From positions 248,001 through 312,000 of the forward strand of contig WOUP01000003.1 of NCBI GenBank assembly GCA_009772895.1: 64,000 nt of DNA, given 5' to 3'. This DNA is from Puniceicoccaceae bacterium 5H (GTDB lineage: Bacteria; Verrucomicrobiota; Verrucomicrobiia; Opitutales; Oceanipulchritudinaceae). Positions 18,447 to 26,401 of the stretch are shown here, in pieces (positions within the stretch are counted from its first letter, which is position 1; each line of letters begins with the position of its first letter). The notes under the pieces are model-generated. The model ran no database searches. It was not told the DNA's origin and was given only the letters and a program-made list of their open reading frames with translations. The position numbers and the translations under genes were made by a program.

Positions 18447-19568
18447 TTACTTGCGCAACTTGCTGCGCTCTCCGGTGCGAATGTTCACACTGAATTGTTC
18501 CCACTCACCCTCTTGGTAGGGGCTGGTTTCCTCATCCTTGTCCATCGCGTAGAACGGGGAGAAGGTGCGGAACTTGATCGTCTCGCCGTCGGGCTGGAAC
18601 TCCATCAGGCGCATCCAGCCGTGGCCGCCGGCGGCGGTGCCCCAGAGAAACTGCGGGTTGAAGAGGATCTGGTGGACGTAGTTGCCCTCGGCGGTCTGGT
18701 CGACGCGGTAAGAGCTGGCATAGGTCGACTTGCCGTGTTCCTTGCCGTTCTCGTCCACCTGCTTGGCCCCATAGTGGCCGTTAAGGGTGAGGATAAAGTT
18801 GTCGTGCTGGTTGATCAGGTGCTGCCACACCTCCTCGGCGGAGTAGATCTGCTCCTTTTTCGCGATGGGGTAGGCGGCCGCCCAGCCATGCTCCGGCTTG
18901 TGCACCGAGCGAAGGGCCATGCCGTCGTCGGTGATCTGGGAGGTGTAGTAGTCGACGAAATCGTGCGTCGCCAGAATCACTTTGCGGTCGGGATACATCG
19001 AGACGACCTCGTCGGCCCACTCCACGACTTCCGGACGCGTGGCAAACTCGAGCGTGAGCACCATCAGGTGCCACTGGCCGTAGTCGTAAAAGTAGTAGGC
19101 GTTTTCGAGGTGCCCGGCTTCGTAGACGCCACCGAGGGCGTTGGCAGTCAGCGGGTTGTCGCCGGCCTGGAAGTGTTCGTTAAAGTAGGAGAAGTCGCGC
19201 TCGGCTGCCTTGCCGCCCGGGCCCATGTCGTGGTTGCCCACGGCGAGGAAGTAGGGCATCTCGCCGGCGAGAACTTCGATACATTCCTCTGCCCGGCTCC
19301 ACTCGGTCGGCTGATTGTTGTCCGTGATGTCACCGGTATGGACCATGAACTGGATGTTGCGCTCGTCCTGGTAGCGCTTGATCCAGTCGGTCAGTTTGAG
19401 AAAGACACCGATTTCGCCGTGCGGCTCGGTGTAGTACTGCGTGTCGGTCAGCCACGCGACAGAAAAGGCGCCGTCGTCGACGGGGGTCTCGATGGCGTCG
19501 GAAGCCGCGCCCCAGAGCGGGGAAACAGCACTCAAGAGCAAGAAGAGAGAGGTCAGCTTTGTCTTCAT
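18447..19568 (-). CDS. Secreted calcineurin-like metallophosphoesterase
   Basis: 373 residues with a signal peptide (MKTKLTSLFLLLSAVSPLWGA). The metal-binding blocks are Asp42 in LTDTQYY, Gly-Asp79-80 in HTGDITDNN, GNHD at 111-114, a His in ILATHDFVDYY, and Gly-His in LNGHYGAKQ. The D-x-Q-Y-Y first block is shared with the 969-residue protein nearby, so the two belong to one subfamily; this one is the catalytic domain alone. It hydrolyses phosphomono- or diesters outside the cytoplasm. A pair of direct 11-base repeats lies about 95-115 bases before the start. Confidence 0.88.
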   Translation of the reverse strand: MKTKLTSLFLLLSAVSPLWGAASDAIETPVDDGAFSVAWLTDTQYYTEPHGEIGVFLKLTDWIKRYQDERNIQFMVHTGDITDNNQPTEWSRAEECIEVLAGEMPYFLAVGNHDMGPGGKAAERDFSYFNEHFQAGDNPLTANALGGVYEAGHLENAYYFYDYGQWHLMVLTLEFATRPEVVEWADEVVSMYPDRKVILATHDFVDYYTSQITDDGMALRSVHKPEHGWAAAYPIAKKEQIYSAEEVWQHLINQHDNFILTLNGHYGAKQVDENGKEHGKSTYASSYRVDQTAEGNYVHQILFNPQFLWGTAAGGHGWMRLMEFQPDGETIKFRTFSPFYAMDKDEETSPYQEGEWEQFSVNIRTGERSKLRK

Positions 19569-19661
19569 AGGGTCGATATACCCCTTTGGACAAAGCCCCT
19601 GCTAAAAATCTACCCCTCTTCACGCGTGACGTTTAGGTGAACCTCTGTGTCGTCTTTTAAA

Positions 19662-19683
19662 CGTGATTGTTACACGATTGAAA
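19662..19683 (-). promoter_or_regulatory. Two tandem 11-base repeats upstream of the phosphoesterase, Pho-box-like
   Basis: Read on the minus strand, TTTCAATCGTG is followed directly by TAACAATCACG. Seven of eleven positions agree (T..CAATC..G). PhoB is known to bind tandem 11-base direct repeats, so spacing and context in a phosphatase locus suit a phosphate-starvation operator, but the bases do not match the E. coli consensus closely. Confidence 0.3.
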
Positions 19684-19710
19684 CGGTGCTTTTAGGTGTT
19701 CGCAAGGCGC

Positions 19711-22617
19711 TCAATAGTAGTAATTTGCGCCGATCCAAAACGACCTCCCGAAGGCGACGATTTCGTGCAGAAGCTCCTGGTTAGGACCGCGCAACCGCAC
19801 TTTTTTTGAGTTGGTCACATTGCGGACTTCCGCGCGCAGCTCCAGGTGGGAAGAAATTTCATAACGTAGCTGCAGGTCCAGCTGATCAAAGGCGTCCCAA
19901 CTGTAATCATGCCAATACTGGTCCCGGTCGACATAAGCCCGGTACTTACCGGTATAGGTGTAGCCGAGCTGCGCTTCCCAGCGGCCGAGACCGTAAAACA
20001 GCGAGCCGTTCCAAAAGTAGTCGGGCTGCTCCAGCGCGTGGTCGAGGATGCGCTCGCTGCCGTCGTTCATGTTGACGGTCATCTGCCCGTGCAGGAAGGT
20101 CGCGTTGGCGCTTACCCCCAGATGTGCGAGCGGGCCCGGCAGGAAGGTCAGCCGGTTTTGCACGTAACTCAGCTCCAGCCCATAGAGGTGCGTCGACTCG
20201 CCGTTGACCGGCTCCGTGATGGTGTAGTCGATCCCGTTTTCGGTGAACGAGCGCGTGGTGATGTAGATTTCGCCGTCGATCTGCTTTTGAAAGAAGCCCA
20301 CCGAAACCATGGCGTTCGGGCGATCGAAGTAATACTCGAATGCGAGGTCCGCGTTCACTGCTTCGCTCGGCTCCAGCTCTGGGTTGCCGCGCGAGATCGT
20401 CACGCTGCTGCTGCTCGTCTGCTCGATTTGCTGGACGACGAGGTCTTCGATCTGGGGATGCCCAACGGCCTGGCTGACGGCGGCCCGCATGATGAAATGG
20501 GGCGAGATCTCATAGCGGAGGGAGGCGGCGGGCAGCACGCGGCTGTAGTCGTTGCGTGTCACGACCTGCTCGAACCGGCTGTTAGAGCGCTTGAAATTGA
20601 AGACCTCTGTGGTGTTGCCCTCGTATTGGGCGCTGAGCAAAAACGAGGCGCGCCCGAGACCGTAGCGCGCCATCGCGATGCCAGTATCGAGGTCTTCTTC
20701 ATAGACGAAGTCATTCAGCAACGAGTCGATCGCGCTGGTGCCGGCGATGTATTGGAAGCGCTCCGGTTCGGCTGCGAAGAGTTGCTGAAAGGCGGCGAAA
20801 TCGAGAAAGATGAACGGCTCGTCGCGATTGGGCGGCACGTAATAAGTCGGATCGTAGGCATCGGCCACGGTCACCGGGTTGGACGATGTCGTGTAATAAA
20901 GGTCGCGATCGTAAGCATAGTCTCGATGCGTCTTTTCGCGGGTCACGCCCAGATAAAAACCCCAACCCCGGTGTTGCGGCTCCATGTGGTAACTGAGCTT
21001 CAGCTGCCCCGTGTAGATGTCTTCATCGCTGTCGCGCTGGAGGGATTCGAAGGTATCGAGCTGGTAGTTGGCCGGTTCGAGGAAGTAATCGGGGTGCTCC
21101 AGCTCGTAGCGCGCGATCTGGTGCGACATGTCGTAGCGGTAGGCCAGCTGAGTCGTGGAGGGCGTCGAAAAGCGCGCCGTATCGTTGTCGGTAAAGTTTT
21201 CTTCCGCCGCCGAATAGCCGACCGCCGTACGGATCTCGAGGTCGAAGGGGGTGGTATAGCGGGCGTGCAGGCTGGTGCCGTAGTTGGCGCGAAAGATGGG
21301 GTAGTCGGTGAACTGGACCACCGCTTCCCCCTCCGCGATACGGCCCGTGGTGGGCGTTTGCTCGCTGACGGTCCCTCGATTGTAGAGGTGGTGCACGAAG
21401 CGGTCCTCGTCGTCGAACTGCGAGAAGTAATACCCGGTGAGCTTGGCCTCGAAGTTGGGGTGGGGCCGCGACTCCAGCTTCAGCAAGTGCCCCCGGCGCG
21501 TGACCGTGTTGTTGTAGACGAACCAGTCGTAGTGGTGGGTGACGGGGTAGCCGTTGCCCTGGTCGGGATTCTCGACGCGAAAGCCGCCATCGTTGTACCA
21601 GCGGTAGGAGTTCTGGTTGGTCTTCTCCTCGTCGCGGACTTTCTGGTAGTAGGTGAAGCCGTAGAGCAGGCCGAACATGTCGCGCGGCCCGAAGCGCTCC
21701 GTCACGGTCATCTCCGTCCGCCACGAAAGGCCCGTATTGCCCGGGACGGCCTGGGAATCGAAGTAGCCGCCCATGCCCAGGATGCTGAGCTGTGGCAGGT
21801 CGGTATCGAAGGGGCTGCGCGTGACGAGGTTGACGTTGCCGCTGATGCTGGCGTCGGTCTGGTCGGGCTGCACGCTTTTGGTCACCTCGAGGCGCAACAC
21901 GGCGTTGGTGGGGATCGCTTCGAGGTTCACGCGCCGGCGGGAGTAGTCCTGCGCGGCAATCGGGATCCCGTCGATCGTGGCGTTGAGGTAGTCCGGCTGC
22001 ACGGCCCGGATCGAGACGTAACGCGACTCGTCTTCGTCGAGGATCGACATCACGCCGGGCACGCGTTTGAGGGCATCGGCCACGTTGAGGTCGGGCAACT
22101 GTCCGATTTCGTCTGCCGAGATGGTCTCCATCAAGCCGAGCGCCTGGTGCTTGCGTTGCATGGAGACCGCGTTGGCGTAGGCGAAGCTGTTGACGGGAAA
22201 CGGCGCGAGCTCGATCACTGATGGCGCCCGCAGTCGGAGCTTCGGCGGCTCGGGGGCCGCGGCCTGATCCGGGTGGTAACACTCCGGGTCGATCACTTCT
22301 GGAGCGCCCGGGCGGATGGCGATCTGGTTGCCGATGCGCTTGAACTGGAGCTGCCCGAATTCCGCGAGCGCCTCGAGCACGTCGGCGACGGTAGCGGCGT
22401 GCGCGGGCAGCTCGATGGGCGCATCCAGGTCGATCTCTTCCTCTACGTAGGAAAAGTGGTAGTGGGTCTGGGCCTCGATTTCACGCAATGCTTTCCCCAG
22501 GCGTTCATATTCCGGCGGAACATAAACGGGGGTGTCGCAGACGGAGGCATACAAGGCTCCCGCAAAGGGAACATGCGCCACCGCAATGAGAGAGAGAAGG
22601 CCAGCGATAGACTTCAT
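19711..22617 (-). CDS. TonB-dependent receptor with N-terminal STN (signal-transducing) domain
   Basis: 968 residues from the ATG at 22617. The frame stays open to a GTG at 22638, but MKSIAGLLSLIAVAHVPFAGA makes the better signal peptide. An STN domain follows (YERLGKALREIEAQTHYHFSY, VADVLEALAEFGQLQFK), which in FecA-like transducers contacts a FecR anti-sigma factor. The plug has IGQLPDLNVADALKRVPGV, DAS-ISGNVNLVTR and similar blocks, and the barrel ends in SFWIGANYYY. The FecR gene lies 55 bases upstream, so this is the signalling receptor of a cell-surface regulation system. The ligand is unknown; the context suggests a phosphorus compound. Confidence 0.9.
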   Translation of the reverse strand: MKSIAGLLSLIAVAHVPFAGALYASVCDTPVYVPPEYERLGKALREIEAQTHYHFSYVEEEIDLDAPIELPAHAATVADVLEALAEFGQLQFKRIGNQIAIRPGAPEVIDPECYHPDQAAAPEPPKLRLRAPSVIELAPFPVNSFAYANAVSMQRKHQALGLMETISADEIGQLPDLNVADALKRVPGVMSILDEDESRYVSIRAVQPDYLNATIDGIPIAAQDYSRRRVNLEAIPTNAVLRLEVTKSVQPDQTDASISGNVNLVTRSPFDTDLPQLSILGMGGYFDSQAVPGNTGLSWRTEMTVTERFGPRDMFGLLYGFTYYQKVRDEEKTNQNSYRWYNDGGFRVENPDQGNGYPVTHHYDWFVYNNTVTRRGHLLKLESRPHPNFEAKLTGYYFSQFDDEDRFVHHLYNRGTVSEQTPTTGRIAEGEAVVQFTDYPIFRANYGTSLHARYTTPFDLEIRTAVGYSAAEENFTDNDTARFSTPSTTQLAYRYDMSHQIARYELEHPDYFLEPANYQLDTFESLQRDSDEDIYTGQLKLSYHMEPQHRGWGFYLGVTREKTHRDYAYDRDLYYTTSSNPVTVADAYDPTYYVPPNRDEPFIFLDFAAFQQLFAAEPERFQYIAGTSAIDSLLNDFVYEEDLDTGIAMARYGLGRASFLLSAQYEGNTTEVFNFKRSNSRFEQVVTRNDYSRVLPAASLRYEISPHFIMRAAVSQAVGHPQIEDLVVQQIEQTSSSSVTISRGNPELEPSEAVNADLAFEYYFDRPNAMVSVGFFQKQIDGEIYITTRSFTENGIDYTITEPVNGESTHLYGLELSYVQNRLTFLPGPLAHLGVSANATFLHGQMTVNMNDGSERILDHALEQPDYFWNGSLFYGLGRWEAQLGYTYTGKYRAYVDRDQYWHDYSWDAFDQLDLQLRYEISSHLELRAEVRNVTNSKKVRLRGPNQELLHEIVAFGRSFWIGANYYY

Positions 22618-22672
22618 GCGAAGCGCGTTCAGAAACACTCTGAAAGCACTTCAGCCGACAAGGTCAAGCAGA

Positions 22673-23692
22673 TCAGCGTACCAGATGGATCGCGGTGACG
22701 TCGTCCGCGTCGCGTTCCACCTCATACTGGGCGTTGGCCGAATAAGTCAGCGCCTCCAGGATCACCCAGATGTCGTCCTGCCCGAATTTGCCAGTGATGC
22801 GGCGTCGCGCGAGGTCCGGATCGTCGACTGAGACGTCGATCCCGTAAAACCGGCTGAGTTCGCGGGCCACTTGAGAGAGGGGAGTGTTGCGGAAGACGAA
22901 ATCGCCGTCCTTCCAGGCCAGGATCTCGGTGGATTCAAAGCTGCCGATGGAAGCTTGGCCTGCCGTCTTTTCGAGCTTCAGCTGCTGCTCGGGCTTCAGA
23001 TACGTGGACACCGCCGCGCCCTCCGCGTGGGATTTCACTTCCACCTTGCCCTCGAGCAGGGAGACTTCGGCCCTGCCTTCATCGTCGTAGTTGCGCACGT
23101 TGAAGACCGTGCCGGTCACCACGACGTCCAGATCGTCCGTCTGCACGATAAAGGGGTGCGCGGCATCGGAGACGACCTCGAAGAAGGCCTCGCCATCCAG
23201 CTCGACCCGGCGCACGCCGGACTCGAATTGCTGGGGATAGCTGAGGGTCGAGCCTGCATTCAACGTCACCCGCGTACCGTCGGCCAGCGAGAGCGCGCGA
23301 TAGCCCTTTTGCAGGTGGACTTCGCGCCAGGCGGTGTCGGTGGCGCTGGAGGGTTGCGCTCTGGTATAGATAAAGTAGCTACCAATGCCCAGGACGGCGA
23401 CGGCCGCCAGTTGGGCCACACGGCGCCAGGGGACCAGGATGAAGGGCACGAGCTTCCGGCGATGCGTAGCTGAGGTGTCGGTACGGTTGCGTAGCTTCTC
23501 CAGCCCGGCGTGGGAATCAAAGTGACCCTCGGGCGGCAGCGCGTCCATCTGGCGCCATCGTTCTTGCAGCCACTCGTATTGGGCGCGGTTTTCGGGGATG
23601 GACAGCAGGGCGTTCAGCTGCGAAATCTCTTCCGAGCTGGCCTCTCCCGAGAAGCGCTTGGCTACCAACGCTGCAAGTTCAGCATCCTTCAT
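22673..23692 (-). CDS. FecR-type anti-sigma factor / periplasmic signal transducer
   Basis: 339 residues. The N-terminal 80 residues are a cytoplasmic anti-sigma region (AALVAKRFSGEASSEEISQLNALL, WLQERWRQMDAL). One membrane helix follows at about 90-110 (VAQLAAVAVLGIGSYFIYT). The periplasmic FecR domain has LADGTRVTLNAGSTLSYPQQF, VELDGEAFFEV, FIVQTDDLDVVVTGTVFNVR. The C-terminal DUF4974-like region (LSQVARELSRFYGIDVSV, ITGKF) is typical of Bacteroidota/Verrucomicrobiota FecR proteins. It would sequester an ECF sigma until the STN receptor just downstream signals. No sigma gene adjoins it, which is unusual; the gene upstream is a divergent LacI regulator. Confidence 0.9.
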   Translation of the reverse strand: MKDAELAALVAKRFSGEASSEEISQLNALLSIPENRAQYEWLQERWRQMDALPPEGHFDSHAGLEKLRNRTDTSATHRRKLVPFILVPWRRVAQLAAVAVLGIGSYFIYTRAQPSSATDTAWREVHLQKGYRALSLADGTRVTLNAGSTLSYPQQFESGVRRVELDGEAFFEVVSDAAHPFIVQTDDLDVVVTGTVFNVRNYDDEGRAEVSLLEGKVEVKSHAEGAAVSTYLKPEQQLKLEKTAGQASIGSFESTEILAWKDGDFVFRNTPLSQVARELSRFYGIDVSVDDPDLARRRITGKFGQDDIWVILEALTYSANAQYEVERDADDVTAIHLVR

Positions 23693-23803
23693 TCACTTAT
23701 AGGACACGAGAAAAGCCGAATACCTACTATTGTGTCACGCAAAAATCAAAAGAGAGATGAGATGAAGGCGAAGCTGCAAGCATGGGATTGTTAAAATCAT
23801 GAA

Positions 23804-23826
23804 AACGCGCTCGAATCCGACGCGTT
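23804..23826. promoter_or_regulatory. Inverted repeat before the LacI-type gene
   Basis: AACGCG and CGCGTT are separated by 11 bases and end eight bases before the ATG. The position suits autorepression, but there is no independent support. Confidence 0.25.
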
Positions 23827-23833
23827 CCGCCAT

Positions 23834-24868
23834 ATGGGTAGGGGAGTGAAGAAACGGGTAGTGATGCGCGATATTGCAGAGCGGGCCGGGGTGCACCCCT
23901 CCACGGTCTCGTTGGCCTTGCGGGAGCATCCCAGCATCCCCAAGGAAACGCGCGAGCGCATCCAGCGACTGGCCGCAGAGATGGGCTACCGACCCGACCC
24001 CGCGATGTCGGCTCTGGCGTCTTACCGCAAGGCACACAGCCCGCACCCGGCCGCGGCGCCCATCGCCTTTGTCATCAACGCCCGTAACGAGGCTGAGCTG
24101 CACGAATCGCACGTGCACCCCCAGCTGATCCAGTCGGCGCGTGAGCGGGCGGAAGAACTGGGCTACAAGCTGGAGGTATTCGGGCTCGAGAGCGAGTACC
24201 CGCACAGTGCGGCGTTGGACCGCGTGTTGCAGGCGCGCGGCATCCAGGGCGTCATCCTGGGCGCGCTCTGGCACCGGCAGGAAATGGTCCAGCTCGACTG
24301 GGATCGTTACGCGGTGGTGAAGATCAACCAGGAACCCCGTGAATTACCGTTAGATACGGTCGCCAGCAACCAGATGCGTGCCGTGCGACTGGCTATGCAA
24401 CGAATGCGTGACAAAGGACTGCGGCGGATCGGGCTCGCGGTGGCGGCGTTGGATGAGTTGCACAACAATCAGCTGTTTACGGCTGGTTATTTCGTGGAAG
24501 AAAACGATCCGCGGGCGCCTGATTTCGTGCCGCCGCTGGTCTTTGAGCGTCGCCCGTGGCCGGACATCCGGCAAGAGGCGGTGGATTGGGCGCTGCGGCA
24601 CCAGCTCGATGCGGTGTTGTGCAACTGGAACAATTTCGACCAGGTGGCCGCGCGCGCGGCCGAAGCCCTGGGCCGACCCTGCCGCTACGTACCGCTCGAT
24701 GCCGATGCGCACACCATCCGCTTCGGCGGAGTGGAGCAGAACCACCGGGAGGTGAGCCGCCGGGCCGTCAACATGATCATCGGGCAGCTCAACACATTCC
24801 GCAAGGGGCGACCGGGTTCGCCCATGTTGTCGCTGGTGGAGCCGCTTTGGGTGGACTCAACTGAATGA
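23834..24868 (+). CDS. LacI-family transcriptional regulator
   Basis: 344 residues. The helix-turn-helix is RDIAERAGVHPSTVSLALREHPSIPKETRERI, followed by the hinge (MGYRPDPAMSALASY) and a periplasmic-binding-protein-like sensor domain (IQGVILGALW, VNMIIGQL). It binds a sugar and controls nearby genes. The GH1 gene begins 48 bases downstream on the same strand and is probably in the same transcript. A six-base inverted repeat (AACGCG at 23804-23809, CGCGTT at 23821-23826) just upstream could be an autoregulatory site. The ATG at 23834 is used; an internal ATG at 23864 would remove only a basic lead. Confidence 0.88.
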   Translation: MGRGVKKRVVMRDIAERAGVHPSTVSLALREHPSIPKETRERIQRLAAEMGYRPDPAMSALASYRKAHSPHPAAAPIAFVINARNEAELHESHVHPQLIQSARERAEELGYKLEVFGLESEYPHSAALDRVLQARGIQGVILGALWHRQEMVQLDWDRYAVVKINQEPRELPLDTVASNQMRAVRLAMQRMRDKGLRRIGLAVAALDELHNNQLFTAGYFVEENDPRAPDFVPPLVFERRPWPDIRQEAVDWALRHQLDAVLCNWNNFDQVAARAAEALGRPCRYVPLDADAHTIRFGGVEQNHREVSRRAVNMIIGQLNTFRKGRPGSPMLSLVEPLWVDSTE

Positions 24869-24916
24869 GTAGACGGCGTATTGTGCCGCGCTGAATGTCG
24901 TCTTAGCGTGGCGGCG

Positions 24917-26299
24917 ATGACATTTCCTACTCACTTTCGTTGGGGAGCGGCAACCTCCTCGTATCAGATCGAAGGTGCCTGGAACGAGGACGGCAAGGGT
25001 CTCTCGATCTGGGATACTTTCACTGAGATGCCCGGCAAGGTTTTTCGTGGCCACGATGGCAAGGACGCTTGCGACCACTACCACCGTATCGATGAGGACG
25101 TGAAGATCATGTCCGACATCGGGCTGCAGATGTATCGTTTTTCGCTCAGCTGGCCCCGCATTCTGCCCCAGGGGACCGGTAAGGTGGAGACGCGTGGCCT
25201 GGACTTTTACGACCGTCTGGTCGATGCCCTGTTGAAGGCCAACATCGAGCCCTGGATCACGCTCTATCACTGGGATCTGCCCTGGGCGCTGCAACTGCGC
25301 GGCGGCTGGATGAATCCGGAGATCAGCGACCAGTTCCAGAACTACACCGAGGTCGTGGCCCAGCGCCTCGGCGACCGCGTGAAGCACTGGTTTACGCTCA
25401 ACGAGCCGCAAGTCTTCATCGGCCTCGCCTATGCCCTCGGCGCGCACGCCCCGGGCTGGAAGCTCTCGCTGCAGGAAAACCTCGTGGCTGGTCACAATGC
25501 GCTGCTGGCCCACGGCAAGGCCGTGCAGGCTTTGCGCGCAAACGTGCAGGACAGCAAGGTCGGCGCGGCCCCGGTCGGCATCTGCTTCCGCCCCGCCACC
25601 GAGTCCGCCGAAGACATCGAGGCCGCCCGCCGAGCGACCTTTAACGTCAAGGCGCCGGCCAACTCCACCCCCGAGGGCATTTTCGATTCGCTCTGGAACT
25701 CCGCCTGGTGGATGGAGCCGATGTTCAACGGTCGTTACCCGGAAGAGGGCCTCGAGCGCTACGGCGACGCTATGCCGGCGTTCGACGAGGCGGATCTCAA
25801 GATCATCCAGCAGCCGCTCGACTTCTTTGGCGCCAACATCTATCACGCGCAGACCGTGGTGGCCGCCGACAACGAAGACGGTTACAAGATCGTCAACCCG
25901 CCGGCCGGCAACCCGCGCAACACCATGAACTGGGACATCGTGCCCGACGCACTCTACTGGGGCGGCAAGTTCTACCACGAGCGCTACGGCCTGCCGATCT
26001 TCGTGACCGAAAACGGCATCCCCTGCGTCGATATGGTGTCTCCGGACAAGAAAGTCGAAGACGGCTCCCGCAAGGAATTCATCCGCGGCTATGTCGGTGG
26101 CGTGAAGCGTGCCCTCTCCGAAGGGGTGAACTTCGCCGGCTATTTCTACTGGTCGCTGATGGACAACTTCGAGTGGGCAGAAGGCTATTCCCAGCGCTTC
26201 GGCCTCGTGCACGTCAACTACCAGACTTTCGAACGTATCCCCAAGGAGTCCTCCAAGTTCTACTCGGAGATCATCCGCACCAACGGTGCCATCCTTTAG
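24917..26299 (+). CDS. Glycoside hydrolase family 1 (beta-glucosidase/beta-mannosidase type)
   Basis: 460 residues, the usual GH1 length, from the ATG at 24917 (MTFPTHFRWGAATSSYQIEG). The upstream in-frame ATG at 24881 adds an unlikely 12 residues. Acid/base Glu163 lies in TLNEPQ and nucleophile Glu365 in FVTENGI. The substrate-binding blocks QIEGAW, YHWDLP and NFEWAEGY are intact. There is no signal peptide, so it hydrolyses imported beta-glucosides or manno/gluco-oligosaccharides in the cytoplasm. It follows the LacI gene, which probably responds to the same sugar. Confidence 0.93.
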   Translation: MTFPTHFRWGAATSSYQIEGAWNEDGKGLSIWDTFTEMPGKVFRGHDGKDACDHYHRIDEDVKIMSDIGLQMYRFSLSWPRILPQGTGKVETRGLDFYDRLVDALLKANIEPWITLYHWDLPWALQLRGGWMNPEISDQFQNYTEVVAQRLGDRVKHWFTLNEPQVFIGLAYALGAHAPGWKLSLQENLVAGHNALLAHGKAVQALRANVQDSKVGAAPVGICFRPATESAEDIEAARRATFNVKAPANSTPEGIFDSLWNSAWWMEPMFNGRYPEEGLERYGDAMPAFDEADLKIIQQPLDFFGANIYHAQTVVAADNEDGYKIVNPPAGNPRNTMNWDIVPDALYWGGKFYHERYGLPIFVTENGIPCVDMVSPDKKVEDGSRKEFIRGYVGGVKRALSEGVNFAGYFYWSLMDNFEWAEGYSQRFGLVHVNYQTFERIPKESSKFYSEIIRTNGAIL

Positions 26300-26345
26300 C
26301 CTCAAGGCTCGTTAGCCCGCTTAGTCTCTTAACTCCCCTAAAAAA

Positions 26346-26373
26346 GAGGCCTTGTCCGTTTGGACAAGGCCTC
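26346..26373. terminator. Bidirectional terminator between GH1 and beta-mannosidase genes
   Basis: GAGGCCTTGTCC and GGACAAGGCCTC pair perfectly around GTTT. Six A residues on the left give a T tract on the minus strand, so it is strongest for the beta-mannosidase gene; on the plus strand only AACTTTA follows. Confidence 0.85.
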
Positions 26374-26401
26374 AACTTTATACGGAAATGGGGATCCGCG
26401 G

